NCBI GenBank assembly: GCA_021803035.1
Contig: JAJZME010000050.1
Location: 1 to 64,000, forward strand
Reading direction: 5' to 3'
Source of the DNA: Acidobacteriota bacterium
Lineage (GTDB): Bacteria; Acidobacteriota; Terriglobia; Terriglobales; Acidobacteriaceae
Length of the DNA stretch: 64,000 nucleotides
This document shows, in pieces, positions 51,342 through 60,924 of this stretch. The position numbers were made by a program, and so were the translations under genes. Under the pieces are notes generated by a model that was not told where the DNA came from, did no database searches, and saw only the letters and a program-made list of their open reading frames with translations. The number at the start of each line of letters is the position of its first letter. Within the stretch, counting starts at the first letter, position 1.

Positions 51342-52820
51342 TCAGTAGACGGTGTTGTCCGAGTCGGTGGACGAGTCCATATAGGCCACGTCCCAGGCGA
51401 TTCCGGTGGTGGTCACGTATTGGTTGTCGAGCGCCTGGCCGTTCTGGGTGGAGTAGATATACACCTGTCCACCTTCAACCGCGTAAATCTTGTGCAGGTT
51501 GGTAACCGCGGTTATGCCCGTTGCGTCGCCCGCATATGGCTCCAGCAACACCGCATGCGTCTGGGTGTTGTACATGGTCAGACAGCCATAGGGCAAATTG
51601 TGATTGTAGCGCTCGCCGTTCGTGCATTGGATCATGCCGATCCATAGCGTGTTGTCGTCGGCCATGAGCATGCGGCTTGGCTCGCCCGGTGATCCATCGC
51701 TGATGGATATCGGAGATCCCGCCGTATCGTTGCTCAGATCCACCACGGTCATATGACCGCCCCAGAATCCGTCCGGCATCAACTCCTGGCCCGCGACATA
51801 CATGGTCTCGGACGTGACGAGCGCATTACTGGCCCCGCCGGGCATGGGGATAGTACACCCTGTGGGATTGCCTGTCGTCGGACATGCTGTGTCCATGGTG
51901 GCCTCGGTAGGCAACCTGCCTGAAGCCAATCCGGGAGTGAAAATCATCGGCGCTGTAGGCAGCAGAGTTACGGCCGACTGGGAACCACCGCACTCCGGAC
52001 CGCAGTTCATGACATATGCGATGGCGCCGTCCGTGGAGAACACGGCCTTCACGGGGCGGTCGAAGGTCAGCGGCGTGCCGTAGTAGTTGCCGGTTGCGTC
52101 GACGTGATCGGGGCTCTGCGCCTGGAAGAGACACCATTGGGGAGCGTTTTGCGGCTCGCAGTCCACGGCGGCCTTGGGCCAGGTTTCGGGACCGCCGGAA
52201 TAGGCCTGGCTCTGGGCAGTCGTCAGCTCACGCGGATAGTAGGCATAGTTGGAGTTCAGCACAAAAGCCATCACCACGGAACCGCCGGGGTTCACGCTCA
52301 CACGATAGATGCCCGGCAGGCTCAGCGCGATTGACTGGCCGCTGTCCTCGTTGACGATGGTCAGCACGTTTTCTTGCTGGCTGGCGGCAAACACCCACTG
52401 CCCGTTGCGGGTGATAAAGATGCTGCTTGACAGGCCATTCAGGCCGGACACGGTGCCGCTCACGCTCTCTTTCCCGTAATTGACTAAGCTGAAACTCCCA
52501 TCGCCGGCGCCATAAACGGCCCCCAGTTGCTCCTCGGGCATGTTCTGGATGGAAACGGGAAGCGCTCCGCCGTAGCCCGCAACCGAAAAGAACTTGGGCT
52601 GGCCGGTGACGCCATAGCGGATGTCGTAATAGGCATCGACAATTTCCAGCTCACCCTTGGTAAGAGGGCCGGGGTTCTGGATCGCGATCATAACGCGATT
52701 GAGCAAGCCACTGGGCGGCAGATTACGACCGGTAAAATAATAGGTGCCGCCGCATCCCGCCAGTGCTACCGCAACCGCCGTAGCGGCTACGGCGCTGATC
52801 CAAAGACTTCTCTTCTTCAA
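51342..52820 (-). CDS. Beta-propeller-like surface lipoprotein
   Basis: Lipoprotein of 492 residues with lipobox ALAGC. The mature part is a series of beta-strand repeats with WVFAASQQENVLTIVN, AIAYVMNCGPECGGSQSAVTLL, MTVVDLSNDTAGSPISI and IYAVEGGQVYIYSTQNG. It looks like a YncE/lactonase-type propeller. It has several Cys pairs, perhaps disulfides. Function is unknown; such proteins are frequent in acidobacterial secretomes. It is probably co-transcribed with bshB1, and no functional link is visible. Confidence 0.72.
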   Translation of the reverse strand: MKKRSLWISAVAATAVAVALAGCGGTYYFTGRNLPPSGLLNRVMIAIQNPGPLTKGELEIVDAYYDIRYGVTGQPKFFSVAGYGGALPVSIQNMPEEQLGAVYGAGDGSFSLVNYGKESVSGTVSGLNGLSSSIFITRNGQWVFAASQQENVLTIVNEDSGQSIALSLPGIYRVSVNPGGSVVMAFVLNSNYAYYPRELTTAQSQAYSGGPETWPKAAVDCEPQNAPQWCLFQAQSPDHVDATGNYYGTPLTFDRPVKAVFSTDGAIAYVMNCGPECGGSQSAVTLLPTAPMIFTPGLASGRLPTEATMDTACPTTGNPTGCTIPMPGGASNALVTSETMYVAGQELMPDGFWGGHMTVVDLSNDTAGSPISISDGSPGEPSRMLMADDNTLWIGMIQCTNGERYNHNLPYGCLTMYNTQTHAVLLEPYAGDATGITAVTNLHKIYAVEGGQVYIYSTQNGQALDNQYVTTTGIAWDVAYMDSSTDSDNTVY

Positions 52821-53038
52821 AATCCCTTCCCTCGATGCCAGGCGCGGCGCAGGCCGCGGAGTTAAGGCCGCAACGGCCGCAGCGCATACAGTTGAATGGC
52901 GGTTGCCGGTGCAATCCCGCAGACCATAGAAATCCCCGGAACGAAACCGGCATTATTCCAGCTTATGACTCCTGGAGTATAACAAAGCGGGCCGGTCCAT
53001 TGGCGGGGCAGGCTCGCGTGGCTTAGCATGGCAAAAGA

Positions 53039-54913
53039 ATGAATCCCTTCGCCGAAATCTTCGACGAACGTCCGGTGCTCGCAGACGGCGCCATGGGCAC
53101 CGTGCTCTACAGCCGCGGCATCCTCACCAGCCGCTGCTACGACGAGCTGAACCTTTCCAATCCCGACCTGATCCTTGCGGTGCACGAAGAATATCTGCAG
53201 GCAGGAGCGGAGATCCTTGAAACCAACACCTTCGGCGCCAACCGCTTCCGCCTTGCCCGGCACGGCCTGGCCGGCAAAATGGCGGAAATCAACACCGCCG
53301 GCGTGCGCATTGCCCGCGAAGCGGTCAACCGCCTGCGCGAAAAACAGGCGGGCGAAGCCTGGGTGGCCGGAGCGGCCGGCCCGCTCGGCGTGCGCCTTGA
53401 GCCGCTGGGCAAAACCGGCCTCGACGAAGCCCGCCAGGCATTTGCCGAGCAGTTTCGCATTCAGGTTGAAGCCGGCGTCGATCTGCTCATCGTCGAAACG
53501 ATGCCCGCGCTGAACGAGGCCCGCGAAGCCCTGGCCGCCGCCCGCCAGGTTGCTCCGCATCTGCCTCTGCTGGTGATGGTGACCGTGGATGACGACAGCA
53601 ACTGCCTTGACGGCTCCTCGCCCGAGCAAGCCGCGGCTCTGCTCGCCGAATGGGGCGCGGACGCCATCGGCGTAAACTGCTCCACCGGGCCCACGGCCGT
53701 GCTCACCGCCGTGGAAGCGATGCGCGGCGCCACCACGCTGCCCCTGGCCGCCATGCCCAATGCCGGCGTGCCGCGGGCGGTCGAAGGCCGCAATGTATAC
53801 CTCGCCTCGCCCGAATACATGGCCAGCTTCGCGCGCAAGGCCATAGCCGCCGGCGTGCAAATCGTAGGCGGCTGCTGCGGCACCACGCCCAATCACATCC
53901 GCGCCATGCGCTCGGCCATCAGGGCCTTGGATACGAAGATGCACATCGAGAGCGCAGGCGCCGCGCCGGTGCTCAGCCGGGAAACGCCGCCCGCACCGCT
54001 GGCCGAGCGTTCGCGCATCGGCGCGCTGCTCGCCGCACGCAAATTCGTCACCATGGTTGAAATCGCCCCGCCCAGGGGCATCGACTGCTCCATGGAGATC
54101 GAGGGCGCGCGCATGCTGGCCTCGCTCGGCGTGCATGCCATCAATGTGCCCGAGTCCCACCGCGCATCGGCGCGCATGAGCGCGCAGAGCCTCTCGATCC
54201 AGATTCAGCAGCACACCGGAATTGACACTGTTCTCCATTACACCTGCCGGGACCGCAACATCCTCTCCATTCAGTCGGATTTGCTCGGCGCATCTTCGAT
54301 CGGCCTGCACAACATTCTCTGCCTGACCGGCGACCCGCCGAAGCTGGGCGATTATCCTGACGCGACTGCTGTGTTTGACGTCGATTCCATCGGTCTCGTC
54401 AACATGGTGAACCGCCTCAACCGCGGCCTCGACATCGGCTCCAACGCCATCGGCGCAAGCACCAATTTCACCATCGGCGTGGCCGCCAATCCCGGCGTGC
54501 CCGACCTGGAAAACGAGCTGCGCCGCTTTGCCTACAAAGTTGAGGCCGGCGCCGAATACGTCATCACCCAGCCCGTCTTCGACCTGCGCCTCCTGGAAAA
54601 TTTCCTCGAGCGCATCAGAGATCACCGAATCCCCGTCGTCGCCGGCATCTGGCCGCTCACCAGCCTGCGCAACGCCGAGTTCATGAAGAACGATCTGCGC
54701 GTCGCCATGCCCGAAGAAATCATGCTGCGCATGGCGCAGGCCGACACACAGGAAGCCGCCCGCCGCGAAGGCATCCGGATCGCCCAGGAGATGCTGGAAG
54801 CGGTCAGACCGCTGGTGGAAGGCGTTCAGGTCAGCGCGCCCTTCGGCCGTTACGCCTCCGCCGCCGAGGTCATCGCCAGCGTGCTGCCCACGCCCAACCG
54901 CGTCACGGAGTAA
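53039..54913 (+). CDS. Bifunctional homocysteine S-methyltransferase / methylenetetrahydrofolate reductase
   Basis: Fusion protein of 624 residues like B. subtilis YitJ. The N-terminal methyltransferase domain has zinc ligands C214 (VNCSTGP) and C279/C280 (GGCCGTTPNHI), with ADGAMGT at the start. The C-terminal FAD-dependent MTHFR barrel starts near residue 335 (FVTMVEIAPPRG) and has CLTGDPPKLGDYPDATAVFD. It would supply 5-methyl-THF and transfer methyl groups to homocysteine. No B12-binding domain is present. No SAM or cobalamin riboswitch was recognised in the 218-bp leader; an AT-rich GGAGTATAAC is near 52974. Confidence 0.93.
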   Translation: MNPFAEIFDERPVLADGAMGTVLYSRGILTSRCYDELNLSNPDLILAVHEEYLQAGAEILETNTFGANRFRLARHGLAGKMAEINTAGVRIAREAVNRLREKQAGEAWVAGAAGPLGVRLEPLGKTGLDEARQAFAEQFRIQVEAGVDLLIVETMPALNEAREALAAARQVAPHLPLLVMVTVDDDSNCLDGSSPEQAAALLAEWGADAIGVNCSTGPTAVLTAVEAMRGATTLPLAAMPNAGVPRAVEGRNVYLASPEYMASFARKAIAAGVQIVGGCCGTTPNHIRAMRSAIRALDTKMHIESAGAAPVLSRETPPAPLAERSRIGALLAARKFVTMVEIAPPRGIDCSMEIEGARMLASLGVHAINVPESHRASARMSAQSLSIQIQQHTGIDTVLHYTCRDRNILSIQSDLLGASSIGLHNILCLTGDPPKLGDYPDATAVFDVDSIGLVNMVNRLNRGLDIGSNAIGASTNFTIGVAANPGVPDLENELRRFAYKVEAGAEYVITQPVFDLRLLENFLERIRDHRIPVVAGIWPLTSLRNAEFMKNDLRVAMPEEIMLRMAQADTQEAARREGIRIAQEMLEAVRPLVEGVQVSAPFGRYASAAEVIASVLPTPNRVTE

Positions 54914-54918
54914 GCGCC

Positions 54919-55161
54919 ATGCCGTCCTTTGAAGAATCGCTCAAGAAGCTGGAAACCATCGTCGATCGGCTGGAAAAAGGCGACCTCGCACTGGAAGAGT
55001 CGCTCAAGCTCTTTGAGGAGGGCGTCAGCCTCTCGGCCGCCTGCAAACAGGAGCTGGACCAGGCCGAAGGCCGTGTCGAGATGCTCGTCAAGCAGCGCGA
55101 CGGCTCGCTTAAGCCTGAGCCGTTCCCGGTTGAAAAGCCTCCACAAGAAATCGACCAATAA
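54919..55161 (+). CDS. xseB: Exodeoxyribonuclease VII small subunit
   Basis: An 80-residue helical protein that assembles with XseA to form exonuclease VII. MPSFEESLKKLETIVDRLE and GDLALEESLKLFEEGVSL are the family core, an antiparallel two-helix hairpin. It starts five bases after the preceding stop and is thus in an operon with the methyltransferase-MTHFR gene. xseA is not in the window. Confidence 0.93.
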   Translation: MPSFEESLKKLETIVDRLEKGDLALEESLKLFEEGVSLSAACKQELDQAEGRVEMLVKQRDGSLKPEPFPVEKPPQEIDQ

Positions 55162-55241
55162 TCTACGCCCGCTGAAATGGCTCAACGATTTGTGCGGCGT
55201 GGCAGCGCAAAGGCATGGCTTCCACTCGCCGCTGCCAACCA

Positions 55242-56174
55242 TCAGCCTTGCCGGGGCGGAATTTCCAGCGCACCGGTCAGGGTCTTGACCTGTTCCACCT
55301 CGTGGCTGCGGCACCAGGATTCAAGCCCCTGCGCCAGCCGCTCGGTAGCGCGCGGATCGGCGTAACTCGCCGTGCCCACCTGCACCGCCGTAGCGCCGGC
55401 CAGCAAAAATTCCACCGCATCTTCCGGCGTAACAATGCCGCCCATGCCCAGAATCGGTATCCTCACAGCCCTCGCGGTTTCGTAAACCATGCGCAGCGCA
55501 ATCGGCTTGATTGCCGGTCCCGACAGCCCCCCGGTGATGTTGCTCAGCCGCGGCCGGCGCGTCTCCACGTCGATCGACAAGGCCAGGAAGGTGTTCACCA
55601 GGCTCAGCGCGTCGGCTCCCGCGTCGGCCGCAATCTGCGCCATATGGGCGATGGAGGTGACATTGGGCGAGAGCTTGACGATGAGCGGGCGCCGCGCCGC
55701 CGATTTGGCCCGGGCCACAAGATATTCCAGCGATCCGGGGTCTGCGCCGAAGGCCATGCCCCCGGCGTGCACATTGGGACAGGAGACATTCAGCTCGTAG
55801 GCTGCGATACCCTCGGCCTGATTGAGCCGCTCGATCACCTCCACGTATTCGCCTTCTGTGGCCCCAAAGACGTTGACGATTACCTTGGCGCGCGGGTAGC
55901 GGCGGAGCGCGGGCAGCTTGCGGGCTATGAAATCCTCCACGCCAATGTTCTGCAAGCCAATGGCATTCAGCATCCCCGCCGCGGTCGGCACCATGCGCGG
56001 CGCCGGATGGCCGGCCATCGCGACCAGCGAGATGCCTTTGGTCACAAAGGCGCCCAGCCGCTCCAGCGAGACGATCTCTTCAAACTCAATACCGTAGCCG
56101 AAGGTGCCGCTGGCAGCGATGACCGGGTTCGCCAGCTCCAGCCCCGCCAGCTTGACTCTCATGTCGGGTCTCAC
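55242..56174 (-). CDS. pyrD: Dihydroorotate dehydrogenase, class 1
   Basis: FMN enzyme of pyrimidine synthesis, 310 residues. Active-site Cys C132 in NVSCPNVHAGG identifies class 1, and the length fits class 1B (NAD-linked with PyrK). FGYGIEF, TKGIS (K46) and GMGGIVTPEDAVEFLLAGA form the FMN site. No pyrK is adjacent. The start is GTG at 56174, or ATG at 56162. It lies downstream of ilvE on the minus strand. Confidence 0.93.
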   Translation of the reverse strand: MRPDMRVKLAGLELANPVIAASGTFGYGIEFEEIVSLERLGAFVTKGISLVAMAGHPAPRMVPTAAGMLNAIGLQNIGVEDFIARKLPALRRYPRAKVIVNVFGATEGEYVEVIERLNQAEGIAAYELNVSCPNVHAGGMAFGADPGSLEYLVARAKSAARRPLIVKLSPNVTSIAHMAQIAADAGADALSLVNTFLALSIDVETRRPRLSNITGGLSGPAIKPIALRMVYETARAVRIPILGMGGIVTPEDAVEFLLAGATAVQVGTASYADPRATERLAQGLESWCRSHEVEQVKTLTGALEIPPRQG

Positions 56175-56273
56175 GCCTTCATGATACAGGCCGGGCCATA
56201 GCTGGCCACAGCAAAGAAAGCTGGCGCAAGCCGCGCCCGAGGAACATAATCGGCCGTTTCAGGCCAAGCAAAA

Positions 56274-56295
56274 GGCAGGCGCACTCACGCCTGCC
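56274..56295 (-). terminator. Intrinsic terminator of ilvE
   Basis: GGCAGGCG (56274-56281) pairs with CGCCTGCC (56288-56295) around six bases. On the minus strand the stem is followed by TTTTGC. It lies about 25 bp after the ilvE stop. Confidence 0.75.
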
Positions 56296-56320
56296 TCTTC
56301 ATGCTTGTCCTGAAATCGGC

Positions 56321-57262
56321 TTACGCCGAAACCGGCTCGACCGCCGTCACCTTGACCGGCGTCAGCCAGCCAAAGCGGTCCGGCTTGAGGCCGTTGGCGA
56401 TGCCGAAGAACTCGTCGGCGATCTTGCGGGTAATCTCACCGGGATTGCCGTCGCCGATCACGATGCGGTCAACGGAGCGAATCGGCGAAACCTCCGCGGC
56501 CGTGCCGGTGAAAAAGACCTCGTCGGCAATATACAGAATCTCGCGGGGCAGCGGCTGCTCCACCACCGTCATGCCCAGGTGGCGGGCGATGGTGAGCACG
56601 CTGTCGCGGGTAATGCCCGAAAGCGCCGAGTTGGCCAGCGGCGGTGTATAAAGCACCCCATTGCGGACAACGAAGACATTCTCGCCCGATCCCTCGCTCA
56701 CCAGGCCGTTCACATCCAGCGCGATGCCCTCCGCATAGCCGTTAACCTCGGCTTCCATGTGAATGAGCTGCGAGTTCATATAGTTCGAGCCGGCCTTGGC
56801 CAGCGCGGGCATGGTGTTGGGCGCCATGCGGTTCCAGCTTGAGATGCACACATCGGCGCCGCCATGCCCCTTGATGTACTTGCCCCACGGGAAGTTGGCG
56901 ATGTAAATCTCAATGGGCGACCCCTTGGGGCTCACGCCGATCTCGCCGTAGCCGCGCAGCGCGATGGGCCGGATATAACAGGGAGTAACACCATTAGATT
57001 CAATCAGTTCCACCACGCCAGCACAAAGCTCTTCCAGAGTATAGGGAATCTCCATCCGGTAGATCTTGGCCGAATCGAGCATGCGCTGCATGTGCTCGGG
57101 AAGGCGAAAGACGGCCGACCCCTCCGGCTGCCCGTAGCAGCGAATGCCCTCAAAGACGCTGGAGCCGTAATGAATCACATGGCTCAGGACGTGGATGGTG
57201 GCTTTCTCCCAGGGAATCAATTTGCCGTTGTGCCAGATGTTTTTGGTGGTTTGAATAGGCAT
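56321..57262 (-). CDS. ilvE: Branched-chain amino acid aminotransferase
   Basis: Fold-type IV PLP aminotransferase of 313 residues that interconverts Val, Leu and Ile with their keto acids. The PLP lysine is K156 in ALAKAGSNYMNSQL. HYGSSVFEGIRCY, IRPIALRGYGEIGV and EGSGENVFVVRNG match the IlvE I subgroup. GAAGGAG lies about 15 bases before the ATG. The divergent gene mscS starts 315 bp away. Confidence 0.95.
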   Translation of the reverse strand: MPIQTTKNIWHNGKLIPWEKATIHVLSHVIHYGSSVFEGIRCYGQPEGSAVFRLPEHMQRMLDSAKIYRMEIPYTLEELCAGVVELIESNGVTPCYIRPIALRGYGEIGVSPKGSPIEIYIANFPWGKYIKGHGGADVCISSWNRMAPNTMPALAKAGSNYMNSQLIHMEAEVNGYAEGIALDVNGLVSEGSGENVFVVRNGVLYTPPLANSALSGITRDSVLTIARHLGMTVVEQPLPREILYIADEVFFTGTAAEVSPIRSVDRIVIGDGNPGEITRKIADEFFGIANGLKPDRFGWLTPVKVTAVEPVSA

Positions 57263-57577
57263 GAGGGGTTGAATTGCTCCTTCAGGTGCTCCAAATGTGC
57301 ACTCTATGTTAGGTTATCGCGGAGCGGGGTTCACTGTCACGAATCAGCAGCGCACCATCCGCGGCCGGGTTCCCGGATTGACACCGGAGCCTTCCAGCCG
57401 AATGGACGCGAGGCTTTAGAATCGGAATATTGCCGCCAGGGGCGGTGTCTTCCCCAAAATTGGAGGTCACGGCGCGGAATGCTCACGTCCCTCACGTCCA
57501 CGCCCGGTCACTCCATCCCGGTCAGGCAAAAATGGGCTGCGCAGGCGAACGCCGCATGAAGGGAGCCAAAGTCTGAG
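57263..57577. promoter_or_regulatory. Divergent promoter region of ilvE and mscS
   Basis: A 315-bp gap that must contain both promoters. I see no clear consensus boxes or operator; GAAGGGAG close to the mscS ATG is its ribosome-binding site. No gene is supported here. Confidence 0.35.
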
Positions 57578-58555
57578 ATGAAGCGCCTCTTTCAGCTTGT
57601 AACAGGCTGCCTTCTGCTCACCGCCGTAGGAGTCTTCTGGAAATGGCACGCCCTTTCCAAGGTATCCGACGACACCTTCGAGCACATGGCGGGCGCCATC
57701 TTCAACGCCACCTTTTTCAAGATCGGCCATGTGCCCGTTACGCCGCTGTTCATCATCAAGGTGGTCGTCTACGTTGTTCTTCTGGCGCTGGCCGCCCACC
57801 TGGGGCGCAAGATCCTCCACGATCGCATCCTCAAAAAAACCTCGCTCGAGGTGGGCCTGCAATATGCTCTGGCCGCGGGCACCGGCTATGCGATCTTCAT
57901 TATCGGCGCCACCATCGGCCTGCAATCCCTGGGCATCGATCTATCCAGCGTCGCCTTCCTCGGTGGCGCGGTCGGCCTGGGCATCGGCGTCGGTCTGCAG
58001 GCCGTGGTCAACAACTTCGTCTCCGGTCTCATCCTGCTCATGGAAAGGCCCATCAAGGTGGGCGACCGCGTTGAAATTCAAAACCTCACCGGCGACGTGG
58101 TCCAGATCGCCGCGCGCAGCACCTGGGTGCGCACCAACGACAACGTAGTCATCATCGTGCCCAACTCGGAGTTCACCACCCAGCGCGTGACCAACTGGAC
58201 GGCCAACGACCGCTGCGTGCGCATTTCGCTTCAGGTCGGCACCTCCTACGACAGCGATCCTGAAGAGATCCGGCGGTTGCTGCTTCAGGTCGCCTCCGAA
58301 CACCCCGATGTGCTCCCCGATCCCGCCCCGGACGTGATCTTCACCGAATTCGGCGACAGCACCCTCGATTTCAACCTGCGCGTCTGGACAACCCACCACG
58401 TGCGCACGCCACAAATCCTCAGAAGCGATCTCTACTTTGCCATTTTCAAGCTCTTCAAGCAGAAGGGCATCGAGCTTCCCTTCCCGCAGCGCGACCTGCA
58501 TGTGCGCTCCATCTCCGTCCCCATCCCGCTGGCGCGCCAAACTGCACCACAATAA
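57578..58555 (+). CDS. MscS-family mechanosensitive channel
   Basis: Small-conductance mechanosensitive channel of 325 residues. There are three or four helices in the first 160 residues. The pore helix with alternating Gly/Ala (FLGGAVGLGIGVGLQAVVNNFVSG, read in parts) is followed by LMERPIKVGDRVEI, the hallmark of the beta-domain entry. The cytoplasmic C-terminus has VPNSEF and FPQRDLHV. The channel protects against osmotic downshock. SD GAAGGGAG lies upstream. Confidence 0.92.
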   Translation: MKRLFQLVTGCLLLTAVGVFWKWHALSKVSDDTFEHMAGAIFNATFFKIGHVPVTPLFIIKVVVYVVLLALAAHLGRKILHDRILKKTSLEVGLQYALAAGTGYAIFIIGATIGLQSLGIDLSSVAFLGGAVGLGIGVGLQAVVNNFVSGLILLMERPIKVGDRVEIQNLTGDVVQIAARSTWVRTNDNVVIIVPNSEFTTQRVTNWTANDRCVRISLQVGTSYDSDPEEIRRLLLQVASEHPDVLPDPAPDVIFTEFGDSTLDFNLRVWTTHHVRTPQILRSDLYFAIFKLFKQKGIELPFPQRDLHVRSISVPIPLARQTAPQ

Positions 58556-58615
58556 GCGACGCTGCAAACGTCGGCAAGATATACTACAAGGTTTCCCGGA
58601 GGCACGTTCACAAAG

Positions 58616-59455
58616 ATGACGGCATTGGATTTCACGCTGGTGGTCTGGGTTATTTCCGCGCTGGCGGGATTTCTTGGCGCCCTAACCGGTTTGGGCGGCG
58701 GAGTGGTCGTTGTACCGGCCCTCACCCTGGCCTTCGGCGTCGACATCAAATACGCCATCGGCGCCTCGCTGGTTTCCGTCATCGCCACCTCTTCCGGCGC
58801 CGCCGCGGCCTATGTGCGCGAAGGCTTTTCGAATATTCGCATCGGCATGTTGCTTGAGATTGCCACCACCATCGGCGCCGTCTTCGGAGCCTACCTGGCC
58901 GGCATCACCAGCACTCACATCATCGCCGTTATCTTCGGGCTTGTTCTTGTGCAATCCGCCTATCAGACCATATTCAAGAGCCGGCTTGAAGGCGCAGCAC
59001 CCATTGAATCGGACCGCCTGGGCCGGTTCTTCCGCCTGGGCGGCGACTACCCCCACAATGGCAAGCGTGAGGAGTACGGCGTGCGCAACGTCCCGGCAGG
59101 CTTCGGAATGATGTTCGGCGCCGGCGCACTCTCCGGGCTGCTCGGCATTGGCTCGGGCGCGGTCAAGGTCATCGCCATGGATCAGGCCATGAAGATCCCC
59201 TTCAAGGTCTCCACCACCACCAGCAATTTCATGATCGGCGTCACCGCCGCAGCCAGTGCGGGCGTTTATCTCAGTCGCGGCTACATCCACCCCTCCGTGG
59301 CCATGCCTGTCATGCTCGGCGTGCTGGCCGGAGCGTTCCTCGGTACCAAGGTGCTTGTACGCGCGCGGGTCGACGTCCTGCGCATCATCTTCGCAGTTGT
59401 AATTCTGGCTCTTGCCGTCGAAATGATCGTCAATGGCATCACCGGAAGGATATAG
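58616..59455 (+). CDS. TauE/SafE family anion exporter
   Basis: Membrane protein of 279 residues with about eight helices. The repeats GALTGLGGGVVVVPAL and GALSGLLGIGSGAVKV are the two family signatures. Members carry sulfite, sulfonate or other organic anions. GGAGG lies 14 bases before the ATG. It is followed after three bases by its usual partner, a DUF1634 protein. Confidence 0.87.
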   Translation: MTALDFTLVVWVISALAGFLGALTGLGGGVVVVPALTLAFGVDIKYAIGASLVSVIATSSGAAAAYVREGFSNIRIGMLLEIATTIGAVFGAYLAGITSTHIIAVIFGLVLVQSAYQTIFKSRLEGAAPIESDRLGRFFRLGGDYPHNGKREEYGVRNVPAGFGMMFGAGALSGLLGIGSGAVKVIAMDQAMKIPFKVSTTTSNFMIGVTAAASAGVYLSRGYIHPSVAMPVMLGVLAGAFLGTKVLVRARVDVLRIIFAVVILALAVEMIVNGITGRI

Positions 59456-59458
59456 AGA

Positions 59459-59824
59459 ATGAACGACGAACACCTTGAAAATATCATCGGTCAACTTCTG
59501 CGTGCCGGCGTCTTGCTTGCTGCGGCCGTCGTCTTTGCCGGCGGCGTTGGTTACATCATTCAACACCACGCGCAGCACATCAATTACCGAATCTTCAACC
59601 CTGGCACCGAACAACTGCGCACGCTGCCCGGCATTGTGAAGCTGGCCGCGGCCTTCAACAGCCTGGGAGTGATCCAGCTCGGCCTGGTACTGCTCATAGC
59701 CACACCCATCGCGCGCGTCGCCATGGCCGTCGTGGGCTTCCGGCTTGAGCGCGATTGGATGTATGTGCTGGTGAGCTCGATCGTGCTGGGTGTTCTGCTC
59801 TTCAGCTTGATGCATGCCAGTTAA
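59459..59824 (+). CDS. DUF1634 membrane protein
   Basis: A 121-residue protein with three hydrophobic helices (about 14-33, 68-88, 98-118). DUF1634 proteins are regularly encoded next to TauE-type permeases, and this gene follows one with only a 3-bp gap and its own AAGGA site. It is likely an accessory or regulatory subunit of that exporter. Function is unproven. Confidence 0.82.
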   Translation: MNDEHLENIIGQLLRAGVLLAAAVVFAGGVGYIIQHHAQHINYRIFNPGTEQLRTLPGIVKLAAAFNSLGVIQLGLVLLIATPIARVAMAVVGFRLERDWMYVLVSSIVLGVLLFSLMHAS

Positions 59825-59884
59825 GCGCGCGCAGCGCGGCTGCGGCCATTCTTCGGCAATACTGTCCTGTGCTAACTTTCAAGC

Positions 59885-60655
59885 GTGAGCGTACGCGCAC
59901 AAAGCAAATCTCCCGCCGCCAGACCGCGTCTGCTGCCAGGCCTCGCCGTCAAAGATGGCCTAGTCCGCCATCCCTTCGACCTCGAGTTCGGCGTCCGCAC
60001 CAGCGGTCTGGTCGCCGGCCGCCACCTTAAGACCGGCCACCGGCACGACCGGCACTCAACGGCCTACTACGGAATCGCCCCCTCCATCTTCAATGCAATG
60101 CTGGTGCGCTGGCGGCAATGCCGGCACGTCGTGCCCATCGATCAGTTCACCTTCGTCGATCTGGGCGCGGGCATGGGCCGCGCAGTCCTGCTCGCCGCCG
60201 AATATCCCTTCCGCGCCGTGGTGGGCATCGAGCTGCACCCTACCCTGGCGCGCATCGCACGGCGCAATCTCACCGTCTGGCGCAAGACTGGCCGCGCTCA
60301 AGCTCCCATGCGCATCGCCTGCTGCGATGCGGCGGAGTTCGAACCGCCCAGCGGCCCTTGTGTCGCGTTCCTCTTCAATCCCTTCGGCGCGCCCGTGCTG
60401 CGGCGCCTGCTAACCCGCTGGGCGCAGCGCTTTGACGGACGCGAAGGCCAGCTTGACCTGCTCTACGTCAACAACGAGCAGGAGTGCGTCCTGGAAGAGC
60501 AGCCCGGATTCACTCGCCTGTTCCTGGGACAGATCCGCCGCTCCCACGCGGACGCCGTCGCCGACCGCAAAATCCTCACCAACCAGCCCGACGGCGAATA
60601 TGCCGCCATGAACTGGGAGGATTGCTCCATCCACCGCTGGACGGGACGCAAATAG
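59885..60655 (+). CDS. Class I SAM-dependent methyltransferase
   Basis: A 256-residue protein with a Rossmann methyltransferase core. Motif I is FVDLGAGMGRAVLLAAE at about 90-106, followed by VVGIELHPTLARIARRNL (motif II with acidic E). CCDAAEF is motif III, and FLFNPFGAPVLRRLL is motif IV. The N-terminal 60 residues are basic and variable. Substrate is unknown. The start is GTG at 59885. It follows the exporter genes on the same strand. Confidence 0.83.
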   Translation: MSVRAQSKSPAARPRLLPGLAVKDGLVRHPFDLEFGVRTSGLVAGRHLKTGHRHDRHSTAYYGIAPSIFNAMLVRWRQCRHVVPIDQFTFVDLGAGMGRAVLLAAEYPFRAVVGIELHPTLARIARRNLTVWRKTGRAQAPMRIACCDAAEFEPPSGPCVAFLFNPFGAPVLRRLLTRWAQRFDGREGQLDLLYVNNEQECVLEEQPGFTRLFLGQIRRSHADAVADRKILTNQPDGEYAAMNWEDCSIHRWTGRK

Positions 60656-60924
60656 GCATTCTTCGCCAAAGCCGGACCCATTCTGGTTGGCGGCCCCATG
60701 AACAAGCCTGAACCTCGCCCCGGCCGGCACCCGCGTAACGAAACGTGGTCAGAACCTTGCGCCCAATCTACGCCGGTGCCATCCCTTGCGCGAATTCCGC
60801 ATCAAAATCGGGCAACGCTTGCCTTTTGAGTAGCATGTAAACGCCGCGGGCGATGGAAGCCACCTTTGGGAAATCGTTTTCCATCTTGTCACACCCCGCA
60901 TGGCCGGATTACCATGGCGGGGTC

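Noticed and set aside
52862-54625. 587-residue minus-strand open frame
   Set aside because: Antisense to the homocysteine methyltransferase-MTHFR gene, whose motifs are clear.
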